Shown: positions 10,607-22,500 of the stretch, in pieces
How positions within the stretch are numbered: the first letter of the stretch is position 1
Layout: every line of letters begins with the position of its first letter
Assembly (NCBI GenBank): GCA_020881915.1
Contig: JAJFPB010000007.1
Coordinates: forward strand, 186,001-250,000
Length of the DNA stretch: 64,000 bases
Reading direction: 5' to 3'
Source of the DNA: Paramyrothecium sp. XJ0827
Lineage: Eukaryota; Ascomycota; Sordariomycetes; Hypocreales; Stachybotryaceae
The notes under the pieces: model-generated
What the model was told of the DNA's origin: nothing
Databases searched by the model: none
Seen by the model: only the letters and a program-made list of their open reading frames with translations
Program-made: the position numbers and the translations under genes

Positions 10607-11858
10607 TCAAAAAATCGCCGCATTTTTCTGAATCGTTTGGTCAGATGCGAACAAAATCTCATCACGAAGCCAGCTGATCACGAGACAGGTGCTGCCAGGT
10701 CCCAAGATAAAGGATCCCAGAATCGCACCTCCGGCTGCCTTAAACCAGCTAAATGACAGACCACAAGAAACCATGGCGGCCTGAAGCTGTAGGAGCATGA
10801 CAATGGCAATGCTCGGATAGCCAGCCATTTGATCCCACAGGAAAAAGCTCTGTACTCCATCACCAACCGTATTGGCTTGTGTAATGTGAGGATTTGGGAG
10901 GAAAACAGAGGCAGGGTTGAGTTGATGGCTGTATTTCTGGCTGAAAAGCGACGGAAAGAGGAGGCTTGACAAACAAATCGCCCAAACGGCTACATGCATT
11001 GCTGAGCTGACTGTCAAAGTGATGGCATTGACCCATCGCACAGCTTGCAGATGCCTCGATGGCGTGGCGAGAGTCCTGTTGTGCTGTCCCCTAGTTGGGG
11101 CGGTAAATGAGAGCACTTTGAGGAGAACAAAAACCCATACTGGGAATACGTTCCAGGTGGCTAGAGCTCCCTGCTGGAAATGATTTGAAACCACTGTCGG
11201 GGAGGGCAGCACCATTGCTATAGCAGGCAACACGAATCCGACAAAAAGTGCCAGGAGAACCAGAAGCACCATCCTTGGAGATGTAAGTGAGGCTTGCCTA
11301 AGAGCTGAGTGGGGTAGTGAAGGGGAGGTGGTCGGCGATGAAGCGAGGTATACGAGGGCCCATATCCAGCCAGTGCAGCCAATTGCGGCCATTTGGAAGG
11401 AGAGTGCCCATAGAGTTGGTCTGAGGCAACATACGTTAGTTCGCGACTTGGAAAACGTCATCGAGATGCACATACGTGAGGAGGTTCTTGCCGAGGCCAC
11501 GTCCCGCTCGAACATTGTCAATGTAAAACGTAACAAGAACCGGCAGAAGCTGCCCCAGAAAGTAAATCCCTGCAGCTGATGTTGATGGGTGAGAGCCGTC
11601 CACAGCTTCCCAGAAAAAAACGACGAGAATGTCGAGAAGGTAGTCCACAGGCCAAAAGATACCAGTGAAGCTCTGTCTCAGTGGGGACTGGGTACCAGGG
11701 AGAATATACTCGTCGGCAGCATGTAAGGCACGTAGAAGGTGTAGGAGGGTGCCATCCACAATTGCAAGACCCCAAGTTCCTACAATGCCAACGATACCTA
11801 TTCCATACAGAGCCAGCCTTGCTGCGCGATGGTGTGATTCGAGATGGTTCTTTGACAT
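10607..11858 (-). CDS. Multi-pass membrane protein of the AscI/AurD type (terpene cyclase or epoxide hydrolase), copy 1
   Basis: Two exons (11476-11858 and 10607-11420; intron 11421-11475) give 398 residues with about seven or eight hydrophobic segments and no soluble domain. The layout matches the gene at 24585-25754. Both have an N-terminal membrane pair, a paired P/D-Y region (WPVDYLLDILVVFFWEA here), an intron at the corresponding place, and a shared block (LPAIAMVLPSP...QQGALATW here; LPALIGMAPTW...QQTILATW there). I recall fungal AscF/AscI terpene cyclases and the AurD/CtvD epoxide hydrolases as one membrane family; the assignment is by pattern only. The gene is divergent from the GMC gene and shares a promoter with a palindrome at 12076-12084. 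It probably opens or cyclises an epoxide made by a cluster monooxygenase. Confidence 0.6.
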
Positions 11859-12075
11859 GATGGGCGCTGCGTGCTAACTCATGAAACCGAGTAATAGCAA
11901 GCGATTTCCGAATCCAGCGGCCCAGGCTCATCTTCATATTATGATTCCGAAAGGGCTGACATAATGGCCCGGACCGATCATTTTGTCGATCATTTGCCAG
12001 GCTAAGCACAGCTGAATCTGACAAGGCAGAACCCCTGAACATGCCATTGGATAACTGCCCCATTGATCATGCTGC

Positions 12076-12084
12076 TCGGCCCGG
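12076..12084. promoter_or_regulatory. Near-match to the cluster palindrome (TCGGCCCGG)
   Basis: One base off TCGGSCCGA. It lies in the divergent promoter, about 219 bp upstream of the membrane protein ATG (11858) and 182 bp upstream of the GMC ATG (12265). A second partial site, CCGGACCGA, lies near 11969-11977. CGG-CCG half-sites are the standard target of Zn2Cys6 dimers. Confidence 0.5.
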
Positions 12085-12264
12085 CTTACTGGGTTCTCGG
12101 CAGCACTGCCCGAAGCCTGGCATTGTGCAATGAACTCGAAGACTTAAATGTCACTCTCCGTTGCGACCTTGGCAAGAATGATACCTTACCACGTTTTGTT
12201 TGCATCAGCTCCTGTATCCACTCCTGCACCCACTCCTGCAGCTTTATCCTTGGCATTTGTCGCA

Positions 12265-14720
12265 ATGACGTCCAAGTGTCTACTGGCCGTGGTTGTCCTA
12301 GCTTTGGCCGCACCCGTCGTCGGAAGTATTGGTGCTCAAGTCAATCAAGAGGGCATCACCGAGATTTTTGGAAACAGTTTTGGGGTTCCTGGCCTCAATG
12401 TTACATACGACTACATTGTATGTCATGCTATTTCTCCGATGCTAAATAACCCCCGTACTTACGTATGCTTCTCATTTAGGTCATTGGCGGCGGTACAGCG
12501 GGCAATACGATTGCGGCACGCCTTGCACAAGACCCGGCTAATTACTCGGTCGCTGTCATTGAGGCTGGCTCCTTCTACGAGATTCTCAGTGGAAACCGCA
12601 CGCAGGTCCCAGGATACAACTTCTTGACAGCAGAGCCCAATATCGCTACCGGCGGAATTACGTCTCTCACAGCCATTTCCATCAAGAGCGAGCCGCAAGC
12701 TGTAAGAGAACAATGAAATCCACAATTAGACTCAGAGAGAGAAAGCTGACAATATCAAGGGCTACAATGGCCGTCAGATTGATTATACTGTGGGACAAAC
12801 GTTTGGTGGCGGGTTCGTGCTCCCCTCATTTGGGTTTTTAAAAACATTTCCTGACAGCGATGGTAGCTCCGCTGCAAACTACATGGGATACTTCCGGTAT
12901 GTATGACCGTATTCTCGGTGCCTGTAGTTGATAATAATATTGACGTTTGGTGACTACAGACCAACCGAAGGCTCATTCGACTACTGGGCAGAAGTTGTCG
13001 GGGATGACTATTGGTCTTGGGAAAATGTTTACCCAGCCTTCAAGAAGAGCTGTGAATTCACGCCGCCAAACTATGATAAGATTGACCCTTTGTTGAACAT
13101 AACATATGATTCTGATGCATTCGACACTGCCGGTGGCCCTCTTCAGGTATCGTACGGAAACTTCCAGGGCCCTTTCGGGCCTCTTCTGGCAGAAGCCATG
13201 ACCCAAGCAGGGTTAGAGGCTATCCCAGGCTTGAACAGCGGCAGGCTTATTGGACATGGCACTGCATCAGCAGCCGTTGATCCTCGTACTGCAACTCGAA
13301 GCTCATCCGAAACCTCCTTTCTTCAAGCCGGTGCAAGAACTTCGAATCTCAAGATTTACCCAAACACATTAGCTCAGCGCATTGTGTTTGACAGCGAGAG
13401 GCGTGCAAGTAGTGTTTTGGTGCAGGGCCACATGCTATCGGAACGCTTTACGTATGAGCTGTTTGCCAATAGAGAGATCATTGTCTCTGGCGGAGTGGTA
13501 AGTCTTCATTCAAATCATTTCATGAAGTTTATGTGACTGAATTGTGATTAGTGGCAATCACCACAGCTTCTGATGGTGTCTGGAATTGGACCGGCCAGTA
13601 CCCTCGAGAGCCATGATATTGAGGTTGTTTCAGACCTGCCTGGTGTTGGGCAGAATGAATGGGTATGCGAATTCTATTGATATATAGACTGATTTCTCGG
13701 TACAATCAGAATGCTAATTGCCATGACAGGATCAACCATACATTTCTGTCACCTTCAAGGTAAGCCTTTCCCTATCGGATTGGTGACTTATGCTAATGTA
13801 ATTATCAGGTCAATGTGACGACCAATTCGCAAATTGTAGCTGGCAACCCCGAAGCCAATGCAGCAGCTGCGGAGGAATATCTTACAAGCCAATCAGGTCG
13901 CCTCTCTAGTATTGGCGCAGGTCAAGCTCTTGGTATGTCTTCGACCTGTTGCGTCAGTAAATGTTACTGACAGAATGACAAGGATTCGAAAAGTTCCCTC
14001 CACATATTCGCAATGCCGTTCTATCGAACTCGACACGGCATTACCTTGAATCTTTACCTGATGATTGGCCGGAGGCAGAATACCTCCCGCTTGAAAGTTC
14101 GCCCCTTCCAAGTGATATTGGTCCAGATGATTACTACTTGCAGATCGGATCTGCTCTACTCGCCACGTCATCTAAAGGAAACATGACAATTAGTAGCGCG
14201 GATATGAACGACCGCCCTATTATAAGCCCTAATTGGCTGCTGGATGTTGGTGACCGCGAGCAGGCTCTGGCAGCGTTTCTGCGGATCCGCGAAATCGCGT
14301 CCAATAGCACATTTGTGGAGTCTGAATTCATTCCTGGACCTGATGTGACCACGAATGAAGAGATTCTGGATTGGCTTCAAAACAACATGGTACTGATTTA
14401 CCATGGTTCCTCAACATGTAAGTTGTTATGTTCCAGGGCCACAGGAAGAAGACAAGTTTGCAGTGTGACTGAGTATATTTAATAGGCAAAATGGGGCCGC
14501 GATCTGACCCTATGGCCGTCATCGACACGCGTGCTCGTGTGTACGGTGTCTCGGGGCTTCGAGTCGCGGATGCTAGCGCCTTTCCATTCCATCCACCTGG
14601 CCAACCCATGGCTTCTGTTTGTGAGTTATCCCAGAAACCCTGGTCGTGTTTTCTAGTATGCTGATTACTTCGTCAGATATGTTTGCAGAGAAGATCGCGG
14701 AGGCCATCTTGGAGGAGTAG
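12265..14720 (+). CDS. Secreted-type GMC oxidoreductase (glucose-methanol-choline family)
   Basis: A multi-exon gene with about eight short introns, starting at the ATG at 12265 with a hydrophobic signal-like N-terminus ([16 protein letters not shown]). The FAD motif [17 protein letters not shown] begins just after the first intron. The second GMC signature reads [17 protein letters not shown] across the intron near 13500-13555. The C-terminus has the catalytic region [10 protein letters not shown] with the active-site histidine, then [13 protein letters not shown] with the second conserved histidine, and ends [10 protein letters not shown]. These FAD enzymes oxidise primary alcohols or dehydrogenate related groups. 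The signal peptide suggests it works in the secretory pathway or outside the cell, like patulin synthase PatE. It shares a divergent promoter with membrane protein copy 1, and the promoter carries the cluster palindrome, so it is probably a tailoring oxidase. Confidence 0.88.
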
Positions 14721-15387
14721 CGCGGGGAAAGGTTGCCATGTAGAGTCTGAACCAGGGACCGTAGCATTCATCTCGCCTCGCGAAGGAACTCACTTCAAGA
14801 TGCAGCGGCGTTATGAGTTGAAGAGATGGCGGTGTATATCATGTAGACTCTGGCATCTGATTAGACATACAATTGCAAAACACTGCCCGATTAAGCAGAC
14901 TCAAGTGAAAAGTCCATTTTTAAGTGATGTGGATATGTCCCTCTTGACCCTCAAAACAGACTCTGGACTTCGATTTCTTATTTCTCTTTGTATGAATCCT
15001 TTCCTCAAGTTGGTTGCTTTGTGATTGAAAATTACTTTTAGGCTGTTATGCAACGAGTTTATTGCAGTCTTTGAGAAAGTCTAGTATCCAGCGATTTGTA
15101 GGATCCCCTGTGCCTTAACCAAAGAACTTGACAATTCCGTTAGATCACTCCAATCTGTGAATCCCTTTACCATTACCTCATCTATTTTCTCGTTTTGTGA
15201 GTGTTCGGTCGTAATTCTATAGGGTCTGCCCGTGTTCCCGAGATTGAGCACGTACCTCTCGGCATCCTCGGGGTGTCGGGCCGAGCTAGGTGAAAATGAG
15301 TCCGGATACAGGACCATGAATATTGCTAAGTTCCACCTCGAAGATAGTAGACCGAATGGCCACAGTCCAAGTTACTTCGCATGTACA
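14721..15387. other. Intergenic region upstream of the SDR
   Basis: No coding sequence recognised. It holds the downstream region of the GMC gene and the promoter of the SDR, including a perfect palindrome at 15276-15284. Confidence 0.6.
15276..15284. promoter_or_regulatory. Cluster palindrome TCGGGCCGA
   Basis: A perfect 9-base palindrome of CGG-N-CCG type flanked by T and A, 104 bp upstream of the SDR start codon. Identical or one-base variants occur in the other cluster promoters. Confidence 0.6.
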
Positions 15388-16246
15388 ATGAGTTCGATCG
15401 AGGGCAAGTTATTCGCCATCACTGGTGCTGCTTCAGGCATCGGGCGTGCAACAGCTATTCTCATTGTCGGTCGAGGAGGCCTCGTGTCGCTAGCAGACCT
15501 CAATGAATCAGCGCTGTCGGAAGTCAGAGCAGTGTTAGAAGAGGCCCATCCCTCCTCCGCTCAACGAATTCTCACCACTACTGTCGATGTACGTTCGCAA
15601 GAAGACTGCAATAAATGGATGAGTGCCACTGCGTCTCATTTTGGCCAACCGATCTACGGCGCAGCCAACTTGGCCGGCGTGTTTGGCCGCAGCATCGCTC
15701 AAGACTGTGGGACAGTTCGGAATATTACCGATGCCGAGTTCGATTTCGTCATGGATGTGAACGTCAAGGGCACCCTCAACTGCCTGCGGGCCGAGCTGCC
15801 ACATATGCAGGTCGGCGATGGCGGCCGAGGTGGTGGCGCAATTGTGAATGCGGCTAGTATCGCCGGCCTCATCGGCGTGGAATGCAATGTTCCGTACGTT
15901 GCCAGCAAACATGCCATCGCTGGGATCACGCGAACCTTGGCCAAAGAGGAAGGAAAACGGGCTATTAGAGTCAATGCAATTGCACCGTAAGTGTGCATGA
16001 TCTGATCCAGATATTCCGCAACTGAAGCTGACGAACCCAACTAGCGGTATCATTGCTACACCGATGATTCAACAGATAGAAGAAGCCAAGGGATCTACTG
16101 AGTTATTTGGATCGGGTGATCCGGGGGCATTGGCACGAAAAGGTGATGCTTCAGAGGTTGCGGAGCTGATCATTTTCCTGCTGAGCCCGCAAAGTGGTTT
16201 CGTCAATGGAGTAGTAGTGCCTGTTGAAGGTGGTTGGTTATGTTAA
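15388..16246 (+). CDS. Short-chain dehydrogenase/reductase, classical type
   Basis: Two exons (intron 15987-16044) give 266 residues. The cofactor motif TGAASGIG is near residue 10. The active site reads VNAASIAG with the catalytic serine and YVASK with the Tyr-x-x-x-Lys pair. The C-terminus ends GVVVPVEGGW, typical of classical SDRs. An upstream in-frame ATG at 15316 exists, but the TGxxxGIG spacing favours 15388. It interconverts an alcohol and ketone with NAD(P)H. It is convergent with the PKS (267 bp apart) and has a perfect cluster palindrome 104 bp upstream, so it very likely tailors the polyketide. Confidence 0.9.
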
Positions 16247-16513
16247 ATCTAGCATCTTCTGAATAACTTTCGAGAATACTACACTGTTGCTCTTAATATC
16301 CTGAAGTGCTTTGAATAGCTACGATGGCCTGATTTCTTTGCTCAATGCTAGAGTCCTTCTTACCCAGGCCTTATCTTCACCTTCCTGCAGGTCATGTGTA
16401 AGTTGAAAGGTTCACGATTGGCCATTTACAATTATGAATGTCCTATATTATTTGACAAATATGAACTTGGAGGGAATTTAAGATCTAGATCATGCTATAA
16501 CTATGGACTTAAT

Positions 16514-19500
16514 CTAGTTTGCCGCATTTGTAAGACCCATACTATCCGCAACTACCCTTGCTAAACCGTTAAATGTCAGCGTTGGGGCAAGAAGCTTCTG
16601 GAAAGGGTAGTCGAGCCCAAACTCCTTGAACAGCCATGTCCTAAGCTCAGCACCAATCATACTATCCAATCCATAGCTGGCTAACGAGGGCCCATCTACA
16701 TCAAAATCTTCCACTGGAATCATAAGGATGCTGGATACGCGCTTCACAATGTGATTCGAGATTGCGTTCGTTACGGCATCGGATCCCTCTGCTTGGGCGG
16801 CTTTGATGATAGCACCGAAGCTCTTATCAGCGCTGCTGTTGGAGCTGCCATTATTGTTGAGGGCTTCCAAAGCCGCTCGAATGTGACAGAATCGGGCATC
16901 ATCGTACCAGTAGGCGTCCACATTGTCGACGGAAGACATCGAGTTTGCTAGCTCAGTAGGCTCCATCCCCATGACAAGTAATGAGTCTTCGGTGTTGGAA
17001 GTATCGTTGGACCGGTTTACTTGGCGCGACATAGCCACCTCGAAACCGCGAAGCATTTCGCGCTCGTCCACTCCATAGAGGCCTTTCCGAGCTAAGGAGG
17101 TTTCAATACCTTCGTTCTCTGCAACCACGCCGACGTCAAGGACCATGGGTAGAACAAGTGATGTTGCTGCAAGGCTTTGCTTATCTCGCTGGAGTGCAAG
17201 AGAATCCAAGTAGCTGTTTGCAGCGCCGTAATTACTTTGGCCAGTATTGCCAAGTAAAGCCGAAATGGAACTAGTCATGACAAAAAAGTCAAGTTCCACG
17301 CCCTGCAGGGCATTGTGCAAGCTAATTGCGCCTTTGACCTTAGGAGTAATACAATTTGTGAATGAATCCAGCTCCATCTGCTCAAACATGCCATCCTTTG
17401 ATAATGTCAGTATTCTTTTGAACAATAACCATGGGAGAGTACTCGTACCTTCAAAACCATGGCAGCGTGGACAACGCCACGGATGGGACGCTCCTCTAGA
17501 AGCGAGATAACTACTCGCTTCATGGCGTGTTCATCAGAAGCATCTGCACGGAAAACTTTCACCACAGCCCCTGACTGTTTGATGTCGTCAACCACTGTGG
17601 CAGCTTCTGGCTTGTCAACACCGGAACGTGAGACGAAGGCGAAGTGCCTAGCACCACGTTCCATCATCCATTTTGTCAGACTTCGACCTAATCCTCCTAG
17701 ACAGCCAACAAGAAGATAGGTGGCGTCCGAAGAGAGTCGGAGATGCTTTTCTCTCGGCAATACCTAGGATTCAATGTCAGATTTGTCTTTAGAGCGCCGC
17801 AGTATCATTCCGGGAAGGATTTTGTACCTTTACTTTGCTTTGTCCACGAGACCAGATGGCGCCAACCGAACCATCCTGTCGCGATTCAGTTGTACCAAAG
17901 GTATCTTGTAAGCCCACACTTGTTGGGAATGTATCCCGGCCACTGGACAAAAGTGGATTTGTCCGCACAAGCTCCAAGGCCTCCGTCAGCAAGTCTGTGG
18001 CAGATCGGGGTTGGCTGCGCAAGGTCTTCATATTAAAGTGACTGAACTGGGCGCCCTTCGTAAATGGCAAGGTATCTGGTGCAACCTCAAGTAAGCCCTC
18101 CACCAACACAAATTTGCCATTGGTTGGGATGCCTCTCCACACTTCTCGGCTGAGAGGAGAAAAGTCATGAGCGATGACGAGATTGTCAGATATCTTGGAA
18201 CCTTTGTGCAAAGACTCGATGATGGTGTCAACCTTATGCGACAAGTGAACCTGCTCAGAACTGAGCGCGAAATCTGACATGTACTTCGCCTTTTCATCGT
18301 CGGAGTTGGCAACAAGACTTAGGTTCCACTTCATGGCCTTAGCCAGTAAAACAAGCATCGCCGTGAAAGCTCCTGGGCCGGGAAGGGAAGTAACATGGTC
18401 ACCTTCTTTGAGTTTGTTGTTGGCAAAACACGCGTTTGCAAGAGGCAAAAGTGTTGACAACATCTGAACGAGTGATTCAGAGGAAGCCGGCTCATTGTTG
18501 TCAACTATCGCGTATGCTGAGGTTTGCAAAATGGTGCGGAATTGATCTTGGCCAAACGCGACAGCCCGCTTCCCCACAAGGGAGCCGTCAATTTCAGCTC
18601 CGACATCGATCACCCTTCCGCACGAGAGCATTTGGGAGCCTGGAGTGGTTTGCAACTCTGAAGCATCCACCTCTATCTCGATCTCGGAGTTACCGAGGAC
18701 GGGCTGATTTTCTCTCTCAAAAACCAATTGTTCGTCTGAAAGCTTTGATTTCAACCGTAGCCCTTCAGTAAGTGTCTGTTCTTCGAAGTTCTGTCGGTTC
18801 TCGCCCCATTCCTGGTTCAACTTGTGGTTGGAATGAACGCGATTAATGTGCAAGACTCCACGGTGAAGCCAGAATTCCGTGTCAGCCCCTGAATCTTTTG
18901 TCTTCGCCGAGTCAAGCTTGCTGACGACAGCCTCAGCCACTGTGTCACTGCTCTGGTCTGAATCGAAATCTAAGAGGACGATCTTCGCAGCAGCCTGCTC
19001 CGAGCGGATAACTCTGAGAAAGCCCTCTGCCATGCCAGCGACGGTTGACCTGCCTTCCTTGACGCCCTTGGTTAGCCACAACGTAGGAACCCCCAAGGTG
19101 ATGACGGACTTCAAGGTCTCGAATGATTTGGCGTCCAATGACGTGAAGAGTGTGCCCGAAGTATCATCGACAACCAAGACATCATTGCGGTCGGCAGTGA
19201 AACCGCCAATATGCTTTCTGTTGACCTTTCGGTTCAGCGAAGAGATGCTCTCAATAATACCTTGGGAGTCACTCTCCACTGTGGAGAGAAAGCTGATCTC
19301 AGGTTGAGCATGAATACCATTCACTTGCGTCTCAACCTTCTGCACAGCAAGTTGACGGTCTGTTTGAACATCAACAGACGAAGCGTTGAAATCAGTGGAG
19401 CTTAGGATCCATCCTTTGTCAGTAGCCAGCGAAAGTAAATCGCCAGGGTTGACGACGGGCTGAGCTTCTAGCGGGAGCGCGGAATAGTCAATCAAGACCA

Positions 19501-22500
19501 GATCAGAAGGGCCACCAATTGAGCTGGCCCAATCTTCAGACTTGGGTCCTAATGTCTTTACAGTGATGCCGCTGAGGGAATCTTCGGAAGATTCGACTTC
19601 TTGCGCAAAGCCGACCGTTACGGAAGTGCTAGTTGAAAGCTTCTCACAGACAGCCTTGATTGTCTCTTCGCTTGGAGAACCAGCGATAAGAATGTTCTTC
19701 ACAGGCTGCCTAAAGCAGATCAAATCTGTGAGTTTGAGCAGTCGATCAATGGGTCTATTTATCTCTGGCCACAGCGTCATAAAGTCAGAAGCTTTGAGAG
19801 ACTTCATATCAGGCATCCACGAGACAACAGAGAACGGATTCTGTTCCGTATTCTGAAGCATTCCTGCTGGAAGAGCGGCTTCGTAGCTGACGCACGTGAG
19901 GTTTTGAATTTTCATCAGGGTCCTGCCACTTTTGCCTCGCAGCAGGACGTTTGTGTTGAATCGACGTCCATCAAATCCATCAGTCCATGCTATGCTGTGC
20001 CCGTCGTAAGAAGCATCTGAACCAGCAAAGCTCAGAGAGACCTCTTCAATTCGAGTAGGAACAACACCCCAAGGCATTTCCTTGTGTTTGCCTGAGTGAA
20101 TTGAGATGATGATCAGTTGAAGACAGGCGTCAATAGTGGAAGGGTGGATGAGATAACGCGATTCTCCCTGCATAACACCAGAACTTTCAAGGACAGAGAT
20201 ATCCCCAGCAGCATGGCTCAGGGCGCGATTTGTCTTGGCGAACTTGAGTTGCTGGAAAGTATCATTGTAGTTGAACCCAACTCGATGAAATGCGGAGTAC
20301 CATCTTTTCCCCGAAACGCGTTGTGTGAGTGCTGATTCGACAACTGGGTGCTTCCATTCCGTTGCATTCATCTTGCTGGTAGACAATTTTCCTTCGCAGT
20401 GAGATGTCCAAACGCCATCAGCAAGAGATTCAACGGAGAATGAATGCCACTCAGGGTCGTTGGTAGAGTGGAGCCGAACAACAGTCTCGACTCCGTCGTC
20501 GTCATTGGGAACAACCAAGGCAGTCTTGATGTCAACATCGCGGAGCGTGACACCCTCGAAAGGAAGGCCCTCGATCTCCCGCGTCTGTCTCAATGCCTCA
20601 ATCGCGAGCGACAAGTGACCGGCCGCTGGGAAGATGGCAGTGCCACCCAACTAAACTCCCTGTCAGTAATTTGCCATCGTCGAACTTGTTTCAACCAGGT
20701 ACCACTCACACTATGGTCCTTCAGCCAAGGAATATCACGATGGCGCAGTGTGTTAGTCCATATCTTGGCCTGAGTGGAGAGGCCGGAAACTCTGCTACCC
20801 AAAAGATCATGTCGAGGATAAATCCGGGCACGTTGCTCAGCGCTTGCACGAGGCTCGGTCCAATACTGTTTCTCATAATTCCACTGGTAAGGGGGAAGGT
20901 CAACGAGCAAGGAAGAAGTCTTTGGCTTCCGTATCATGCTGCTTGACCGAATGTCATCAAACTCATTGATCTCCTCCAGGTCAACAGCATACCCAGCAAG
21001 GAATAGAGACCCAGCCGCAGATAGCAGCTGCGTGGCATCATTGCGATTCCTCACCAACGACGGGATGTATGTAAACTGTTTAAACTGGTTGGCAAGGCAA
21101 ATCTGCTTGAAAGGACCAGAGAGCGCGGCATGAGGCCCGATTTCAACAACCAGACCGATATCTTTTAAGTTCTCGTCAGAACCCAGTCGCTGAACTGCGG
21201 TATCGAAAAGAACTCTTTGCTCTAAGTTTGCTCGCCAATAGCCCGCTGGCAACTTTTCTGATAGGATATGTTCGCCGGTGACAGAGGAGATCATTTCCGA
21301 CCTAGATCTGCGCCAGAGCAAGTCGTTGTCGTTGAGCACATTGAGAGCTTCTGCTAGAATGATATCATAAGTCGGACCGACAGCTGACATGTGAGGAGAG
21401 TGATAGGCTCGGCCAGTCTTAAGCTCCCGGGCAAACACACCAGCTTCTTTCAACTTGGCGTAGACTTGGGAAATGCCATCGAGCCGACCGCTTAGAGTTA
21501 CACTACTTGGGGAGTTCTCGCAAGCAATGCAAACCTCTGCCGAATCTTCTGGAAGGTAGCGTTGAACATCATCTCGCCCCAAGCCAACTGCAAGCATGGC
21601 GCCAGAAGGTGATTTTTCGTGAACAGCACGGCCACGGCAGAAAGCTGCCAGGATTGCCTCTGGGGCACTGATCAGGCCTGCTGCATACGCAGCACCAATC
21701 TCACCAGATGAATGTCCAATGCTGACTTCGGGCGAAATGTCCCATTTCGAGAAGAGATCAACTAACGCGATTTGGATCGCAGTGCACAAAGGTTGGGAAA
21801 CCTCAGCCTCGGCGATCCGGTGAGCAGTGGCTTCTGGCTCTCCTTGCAACAGATCAACAATACTGAAAGATGGCTTTGGATCAAGCCTTCCTAGGATAAT
21901 GTCAAGTCTTTGGAGTGTCTCAAGAACAATTGGGAACTCCTTTAGGGCTGTTCGGCCCATTCCAGCCCATTGTGCCTGATCCAGTTAGCATATCTCCTGC
22001 AATTTGCCGTCGAATAACTTACTCCTTGTCCTGTGAACAGAAAGCATACCCCGGTCTTCTTAGGCGAGACAATACCCTTCTGTAATGAAGGCGCGACGAA
22101 ATACTCGGACTCTTGTCCTTCCCGAGCAATTGTGAAGGCTCTGTGGGAAAACATGCTACGACGGAGGTTAAGTGTATGCGAGAGATCTGCGAGAAAGTAC
22201 TTGTGTGCAACGCCAGCAATGGCCTGAACATTCCGGTTCAGTGTCGCATCATCGTGGGCTGAGAAGCACAAGAGGAAGGGCCTCTTCGTAGAGCGGTCAT
22301 AGTGTGCCTCATCTTTCGGCTTTGCATGTTGGTACCACGGGTACAGAGACTCAACGGCCTCAACGATGACATGACCATTGGTACCGCCATAGCCGAATGA
22401 AGAGACACTAGCCCGTCGTACAGGAGCGTCCGTGGGCCAGGCCACAGTGTTCGCGTTGACCTTGACATTCCACTCGTCCTCGAGAACTAGGGAAAGGCTA

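Noticed and set aside
18000..18750. Active enoylreductase domain
   Set aside because: The region lacks the GGVG-type cofactor motif and other ER catalytic blocks.
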